In this document: in pieces, positions 42,317-46,373 of the stretch
Position numbering within the stretch: the first letter of the stretch is position 1
Layout: every line of letters begins with the position of its first letter
Assembly (NCBI GenBank): GCA_026706845.1
Contig: JAPOXY010000205.1
Coordinates: 1-46,373 of the forward strand
DNA: 46,373 nt
Origin: Gemmatimonadota bacterium
GTDB taxonomy: Bacteria; Latescibacterota; UBA2968
Reading direction: 5' to 3'
The notes under the pieces: model-generated
What the model saw: the letters and a program-made list of their open reading frames with translations, nothing else
What the model was told of the DNA's origin: nothing
The model's database searches: none
Made by a program: the position numbers and the translations under genes

Positions 42317-43969
42317 ATAAAAATATGGCGGTATTTGCTTTTTGCGATTTGGATGGCCTGTGTCGGTTCCAGCGCGGGGGGAGAGGTGCGTGCGATTGTG
42401 AAGCGCGTGCAGGTTGAAGGTACGCGGTCTGTAAGTGCGCGCGATGTGCGGGGGTGGTTGGTTACGCGGGCAGGGGTTGCGGTGGATTCGGCGTTGTTGC
42501 GGAAGGATGTTTACCGCATTTTGAAGGGGTATCAGGCGCGTGGATTCTGGCATGTGGCGGTGGCTTTTCCCAGGGTTGCCATGCGCGCGGGCGACGCGGC
42601 GGTGGCTTTTGCGATTGTTGAAGGGGTGCGAACGCGGGTCGCGTCTGTGGATGTGCGCGGTGATTTGATTTTTGATCAATCTGATGTGCTTATGACATTT
42701 GGTCTGGCGCAGGGTATGGTGTTGCTTGAGAGCGATTTGAACCAGCGGTTGGATCATTTGTTGCGTTTTTATGAAGATCAGGGCTACCCGTTTTGCGCGT
42801 TGCGTCCAGATGTGCGATTTGATGGTGATGAGGCGCGGGTAGAGGTGGTGGTGTCGCCCGGTCCTCTGGTGCATGTCAATGCGGTGCGTTTTGAGGGCAA
42901 TCAAACGACGCGGGAAGATGTTTTGTTGCGGCATATTTCGTTTGTTGCGGGCGAGGTCTATGATCAGCGTCGCGTGGATGCTTTTGTGAGGCAGTTGCAG
43001 AATTTGCCGTTTATTGACCGAGTTTATGCGCCTGAACTCGTATCTACCGGTGGTGAGATGGCGCTTGTGATCAGTGTAGAGGAGTCGCGCCACACGCGCG
43101 TTGAAGGGGTGCTCGGTGTGGGGTCTGGACAGGGTTTGACCGGGGAGATCGCGCTCGATGTTCTGAATTTTTCCGGTGGGGGACGAGAGGGTTACGCGCT
43201 GTGGTCGCGGCAGGGTGTGGGGTTGTCGAATTTGCATGTGTCGTATCGCGAACCCTATGTGTTAAATAGCCCGCTTTCAGGTTGGGGTGCTGTGGAGACG
43301 GTTGCGCGTCCGGGGTATGTGACGCATAAGTTTGGGGGTGGCGCAGATGTTTCTGTGGGTGAGGGCGCGCGGTTTTTTGGCGGTGTTGCACACAGGCGCG
43401 TTTTGCCCGATTCTTCGGGGTTGGAATTTTTCGAGGCTGAGAGGATGTGGTCTATCGAGTCAGGTGTTCGGTTTGATCGACGGGGGCATGCTATGGGCGG
43501 TTGGAAAGCGGAGATCAGGGGAGAGATTGGCGAGGTTTCAGATGGGGTCCGGCGCGTGCAGTGGGGTGTTGATGGACAGGTGTTTTTGCCTGTGGGCAGG
43601 CAGTCTGTTGTTGCTGGTCGAGCGCGCGCTTTTTGGGTGGGACAAAAGGGGAATGTGCCGCAGTCTGCTGGCATCTGGCTGGGGGGCGCACAATCGCTGC
43701 GGGGCTATCGGGAAGAGATGTTTTGGGGGACGAATGCGGGGTGGGTCAATGTGGAATGGCGGTGGTTGCTGGGTCCGAAAACGCGGCTTTTTGCTTTTGT
43801 CGATGCGGGGCGGATTGAAGGGGCAGGGACGCATTCATGGCCCGTGTCCTACGGCATTGGTCTGTTGGCAAATGGACGTATGGGTGCAGTTGGGATAGAT
43901 TATGGATTGCCACGGGGCGAGAGTTTGGGACAGGGTATGGTGCATGTGCGGATGGTCAGTGCGTTTTAG
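42299..43969 (+). CDS. Omp85-superfamily protein (BamA/TamA-like)
   Basis: The 556-aa protein has a signal sequence (KIWRYLLFAIWMACVGSSAGG). About three POTRA domains follow: VKRVQVEGTRSVSARDVRGW, VASVDVRGDLIFDQSDVLM and VNAVRFEGNQTTREDVLLRH. The C-terminal 16-strand-type barrel has the conserved loop-6-like GGAQSLRGYREE motif (S-x-R-G-Y) and ends in MVSAF with a terminal Phe. Omp85 proteins insert or export outer-membrane proteins. It is shorter than a classical BamA (about 800 aa, five POTRAs), closer to TamA. The ATG at 42299 is preceded by AAAGGTGCAG and lies inside a dispersed repeat; 9 further in-frame residues upstream are unlikely. Its likely client is the neighbouring 1003-aa barrel protein. 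Confidence 0.88.
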   Translation: MNTDKYIKIWRYLLFAIWMACVGSSAGGEVRAIVKRVQVEGTRSVSARDVRGWLVTRAGVAVDSALLRKDVYRILKGYQARGFWHVAVAFPRVAMRAGDAAVAFAIVEGVRTRVASVDVRGDLIFDQSDVLMTFGLAQGMVLLESDLNQRLDHLLRFYEDQGYPFCALRPDVRFDGDEARVEVVVSPGPLVHVNAVRFEGNQTTREDVLLRHISFVAGEVYDQRRVDAFVRQLQNLPFIDRVYAPELVSTGGEMALVISVEESRHTRVEGVLGVGSGQGLTGEIALDVLNFSGGGREGYALWSRQGVGLSNLHVSYREPYVLNSPLSGWGAVETVARPGYVTHKFGGGADVSVGEGARFFGGVAHRRVLPDSSGLEFFEAERMWSIESGVRFDRRGHAMGGWKAEIRGEIGEVSDGVRRVQWGVDGQVFLPVGRQSVVAGRARAFWVGQKGNVPQSAGIWLGGAQSLRGYREEMFWGTNAGWVNVEWRWLLGPKTRLFAFVDAGRIEGAGTHSWPVSYGIGLLANGRMGAVGIDYGLPRGESLGQGMVHVRMVSAF

Positions 43970-44064
43970 CTGGTTAAATTCGCGTTGACATCCATACGCT
44001 CGGGGCGTATTCTGTGTCGTTTCTGAACTTTTGAGAGAAATTATTCATTCACAGGGAGGACCTT

Positions 44065-45987
44065 ATGTTGAACAGGATTCGCAGTATCATGATGTTAGTA
44101 CTCGCCGCAGGTCTCATGTGGGGCTGTGGTGGCGAGCGCGGGATGGAGTCTTCCGGGGTAGATGAACAGATTGGACGCCCGCTGAGTAAAATGGTCGTAG
44201 CGGGTGGGGGTATGTCTCAGGCGACGGTGGTGGCGACTGTGTCGCAAGATGATGCGCCTGTGGCAGGTGTGATGGTCGAGTTTGCGCGTTCTATTGCCGG
44301 GCAGATGCCCGATTATCAGTGGTCGGGTATGACCGATGATATGGGGCGCGTCACAGTGGAGATATCCGGTCAGGTGAGTGGATATTATCAGGCACGCGCT
44401 TCTCAAGATGGTTCTGTGATGGGGCGCTGGTCGAGTATTCCGATCAATGGAGGCTATACGTCAACAGTTGCGTTGCCCATTGGTGGACAGGCGCAGGTGA
44501 CGGGTACGTCTAAACTCATATCAGTTGGCCTGGTTGTGTCTCAAACGGGGCGGTTATCCGAGACTGGGCAGGGGTTTATCAATGGCTTTGAAATGGCTCT
44601 TGAAGAGGTGAACTCACAACTGAGCGATATGACTTTGAGGTTTATTGTCGAGGATGATCAGAGCACTATAGAAGGCGCTACTACAGCGTATAATAAACTC
44701 ATTTATGAAGATGGCGTGCCAGTTATTCTCGGTGTTTATACTTCTACCATGGTGCGCGCGGTTTTTCCCATTGCACAGGAAAATGAAGTCGTGGCGATCA
44801 GTCCCACTTCGGCCGCACGCGGCCTCAGCGCGATTGGCGATTTTGTTTTTCGCGTCGCCCTTACTGTTGATGCGCTGATTCCGGGGGGTGTAAAACTGAC
44901 GCGGGAAAAATTGGACTATGAGCGCGTGGTTACGATGTTTCAAAATATGGATGTTTTTTCGCAGAGTAGCGATGAGGTGTTGAAAAGTGCCTTTAGTGAG
45001 AACGGGGTCGAGGTTCTGACTACTGAGACTTTTGAAACCGGCGCTATGGATCTTTCCGCGCAATTTTCCCGGATTGTGGCGTTGAATCCAGATGCGATTT
45101 TTGTTTCGGCTATATCAGCAGGGCGAACACAGGCTCTGATCGATGGGGGACAACACGGTATTCCTATCCTGATGCCCCTGCTTACTATGGATGAGGTAGA
45201 ACGCGCCGGGGAGGCAGCTGAGGGGGCAATTAGTTTTACGTATTGGAGCAGTACGGGCAATGTGCTGGCCAATCGCGTCTTTGTTGAGAATTATATGACG
45301 AAATACGGTGCCGCGCCGGGCCGATTCGCCGCCGTGTCCTACGCGACGGTTCACATTTTGGCAAAGGCGATTGCAGATGCCCGGTCCCCTGATTCGCACG
45401 CGATTCGGGACGCATTGGCTCAAATCGAGAATTTGGACACGATTTTGGGTTCGTTTTCTTTTGATGCCAATGGCGATGCGGTTTACGATCCGGCTGTTCT
45501 GATTGTCAAGGATGGGAAATTTGAGGTGTTTGATACAAAAACTGCCTTGGCGGCAATCGGCGAGACGAACGAAAGCGGTGTGGCTGGAAAAGCGGTTTTC
45601 ACACAAATCGGTGATAATATCAAGCTCGTCGTCTCGCTCGCTAATGCGTCCGCAGGCGAACACGCTGTCCATATCCACACAACTGGCGATTGCAGTGCGC
45701 CAGACGGGACATCGGCTGGCGGGCATTGGAATCCCACTGGCGTTGCACACGGAAAATGGGGAGAAGGTGAATTTCACCTCGGCGACATTGGCAATATGAC
45801 TGTGGATGATCAAGGCATGGGGAAAATTGAACTGACGACAAATCTGTGGGAGATGAACACTGGCTCAGACATAGATATTGTTGGAAAAGCGATCATCGTC
45901 CATGCGGGTGCTGATGATTTTGTGTCACAACCTTCGGGCAATGCTGGCGCACGTATCGGTTGCGGCGTGATTGAGTTAGGACAGTAA
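44065..45987 (+). CDS. Lipoprotein fusing an amino-acid-type solute-binding domain to Cu/Zn superoxide dismutase
   Basis: The 640-aa protein has an N-terminal signal with the likely lipidated C21 (WGCGGE). An Ig-like beta-domain lies at about 48-148, and a LivJ/periplasmic-binding-protein type I domain at about 150-490 (ISVGLVVSQTGRLSETGQGF, IVEDDQST, VILGVYTSTMVRAVFPIA, AAVSYATVHILAKAI). The last ~135 residues are a complete Cu/Zn SOD. Copper ligands are H536 and H538 in VHIH, bridging H554 in GGHWNP, and H613 in IIVHAGADD. Zinc ligands are H562, H571 and D574. The disulfide pair is C543 and C633, with the active-site Arg in NAGARIGCGV. All key residues are intact. It may sense a ligand and remove superoxide at the envelope. 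No permease gene is adjacent. Confidence 0.9.
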   Translation: MLNRIRSIMMLVLAAGLMWGCGGERGMESSGVDEQIGRPLSKMVVAGGGMSQATVVATVSQDDAPVAGVMVEFARSIAGQMPDYQWSGMTDDMGRVTVEISGQVSGYYQARASQDGSVMGRWSSIPINGGYTSTVALPIGGQAQVTGTSKLISVGLVVSQTGRLSETGQGFINGFEMALEEVNSQLSDMTLRFIVEDDQSTIEGATTAYNKLIYEDGVPVILGVYTSTMVRAVFPIAQENEVVAISPTSAARGLSAIGDFVFRVALTVDALIPGGVKLTREKLDYERVVTMFQNMDVFSQSSDEVLKSAFSENGVEVLTTETFETGAMDLSAQFSRIVALNPDAIFVSAISAGRTQALIDGGQHGIPILMPLLTMDEVERAGEAAEGAISFTYWSSTGNVLANRVFVENYMTKYGAAPGRFAAVSYATVHILAKAIADARSPDSHAIRDALAQIENLDTILGSFSFDANGDAVYDPAVLIVKDGKFEVFDTKTALAAIGETNESGVAGKAVFTQIGDNIKLVVSLANASAGEHAVHIHTTGDCSAPDGTSAGGHWNPTGVAHGKWGEGEFHLGDIGNMTVDDQGMGKIELTTNLWEMNTGSDIDIVGKAIIVHAGADDFVSQPSGNAGARIGCGVIELGQ

Positions 45988-46033
45988 TAGGAGACAGAAA
46001 GTTTTGTTAAACGGTGTGAAAGCATAGCATGAG

Positions 46034-46068
46034 AAAGGGCGCGTTTAAAACGCGCCCTTTTTCTATTT
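46034..46068 (+). terminator. Intrinsic terminator after the binding-protein/SOD gene
   Basis: AAAGGGCGCG and CGCGCCCTTT form a perfect 10-bp stem with loop TTTAAAA, followed by TTCTATTT. Placed 47 bp after the stop codon. Confidence 0.9.
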
Positions 46069-46081
46069 ATCAAAAGAGAAT

Positions 46082-46363
46082 TTATGCTATTATCCACCAA
46101 AACGGGTTAAGTCCACTCCACCTAAGCGGAGTAATTCCAACAAGAAACCCTGATCGGCTCGTATGGCAGTCACGAGAGCAATGATAACATCCATTTGCCG
46201 GTCCATATCCTATCCTTTCTGCTTCTCTAACCGCAAGGAAGCAGGAAAGAAAGTTGCCGAGATAGACACGGTTTGAAGGACTTGGCAACCAACTGCAATC
46301 TTCAATGTGGACTTCATGATCTCCTTTGTCGTTTGTGTTTTTATTTACGTAGTAATATACCAC
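46082..46363 (-). CDS. Small Cys-rich protein of unknown function
   Basis: The 93-aa protein begins YYYVNKNTNDKGDHEVH, then EDCSWLPSP, YLGNFLSC, AVREAERIGY and NGCYHCSRDCHTS. This Cys pattern (C...C...C-x-x-C...C) is recalled from a widespread family of roughly 70-aa hypothetical proteins that end soon after CHT. The cysteines suggest metal binding or disulfides; no function is known. The start is GTG at 46363, with GGAGAA 5 nt upstream, close to the window edge. The extra ~25 C-terminal residues (FLVGITPLRWSGLNPFW) come from a stretch with an inverted repeat ACTCC...GGAGT and may be a later extension. Confidence 0.7.
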   Translation of the reverse strand: MVYYYVNKNTNDKGDHEVHIEDCSWLPSPSNRVYLGNFLSCFLAVREAERIGYGPANGCYHCSRDCHTSRSGFLVGITPLRWSGLNPFWWIIA

Positions 46364-46373
46364 GATATTCTCC

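Noticed and set aside
41894-43237. Minus-strand 447-codon frame opposite the OMP and Omp85 genes
   Set aside because: Rich in Arg, His, Pro and Thr, as expected for the antisense of GC-biased coding DNA; no family motif.

Overview
This 46.4-kb window reads as chromosome of an uncultured, Gram-negative-type bacterium. The envelope genes point that way: an RND pump start, Omp85 and large outer-membrane proteins, and lipoproteins. LL-diaminopimelate aminotransferase, formylglycine-type sulfatases, HpcH/HpaI aldolase, NHL and leucine-rich repeat proteins resemble gene sets of Latescibacterota or Poribacteria-like lineages. That placement is an inference from gene content and is weak. No transposase, integrase, phage gene or CRISPR array was seen.

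Layout. 1-1.8 kb: start of an RND transporter (minus, cut by the window edge), an operator-like palindrome, an HpcH/HpaI aldolase and a MORN-type lipoprotein. 2.0-5.8 kb: a helix-turn-helix protein fused to a degenerate nucleotidyl-cyclase domain, then ahcY and metF (methyl cycle), then a chorismate-lyase-like gene facing them. 5.9-10.7 kb: exonuclease III, the TldD/TldE protease pair and rsmB. 10.7-15.5 kb (minus): ATP sulfurylase with a sulfatase, a leucine-rich lipoprotein with a sialidase-fold protein, and tRNA-Lys(CTT). 15.5-17.2 kb (minus): moeA-moaC. 17.4-21.5 kb: an SDR oxidoreductase, RNase G, L21, L27 and malate dehydrogenase, closed by a strong terminator.

21.5-34.7 kb is a defence island between the mdh terminator and a MazG-like gene. 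Its order is hsdM, C5-cytosine methyltransferase, GHKL (MutL/MORC-like) ATPase with a C-terminal PD-(D/E)XK-like nuclease, hsdS, a stand-alone protein resembling the C-terminal domain of the DarG antitoxin, repeat array 1, a 55-aa protein, XRE-ImmA metallopeptidase, PIN (DUF4411) protein, repeat array 2, hsdR, and a 21-bp minisatellite. The methyltransferase and ATPase genes are visibly more AT-rich than the housekeeping genes. The two arrays have long periods of 99 and 90 bp, each built on 11-bp iterons around TTGAYGG. Each array runs straight into a start encoding Met-(Ile/Thr)-Thr-Asp-Thr-Thr-Glu-Arg: the real hsdR at the second, and a 9-codon dead-end copy at the first. The simplest reading is that a 55-aa/XRE-ImmA/PIN cassette lies between two copies of the hsdR 5' region. 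This is the part most likely to be undescribed.

35-46.4 kb returns to chromosomal genes: dapL, a second sulfatase, an NHL-repeat secreted protein, a 1003-aa outer-membrane protein, an Omp85/BamA-like assembly protein whose start codon lies in a dispersed repeat, a lipoprotein fusing an amino-acid-type solute-binding domain to a complete Cu/Zn superoxide dismutase, and a small cysteine-rich protein. All functions are judged from sequence motifs and family memory; nothing was searched.
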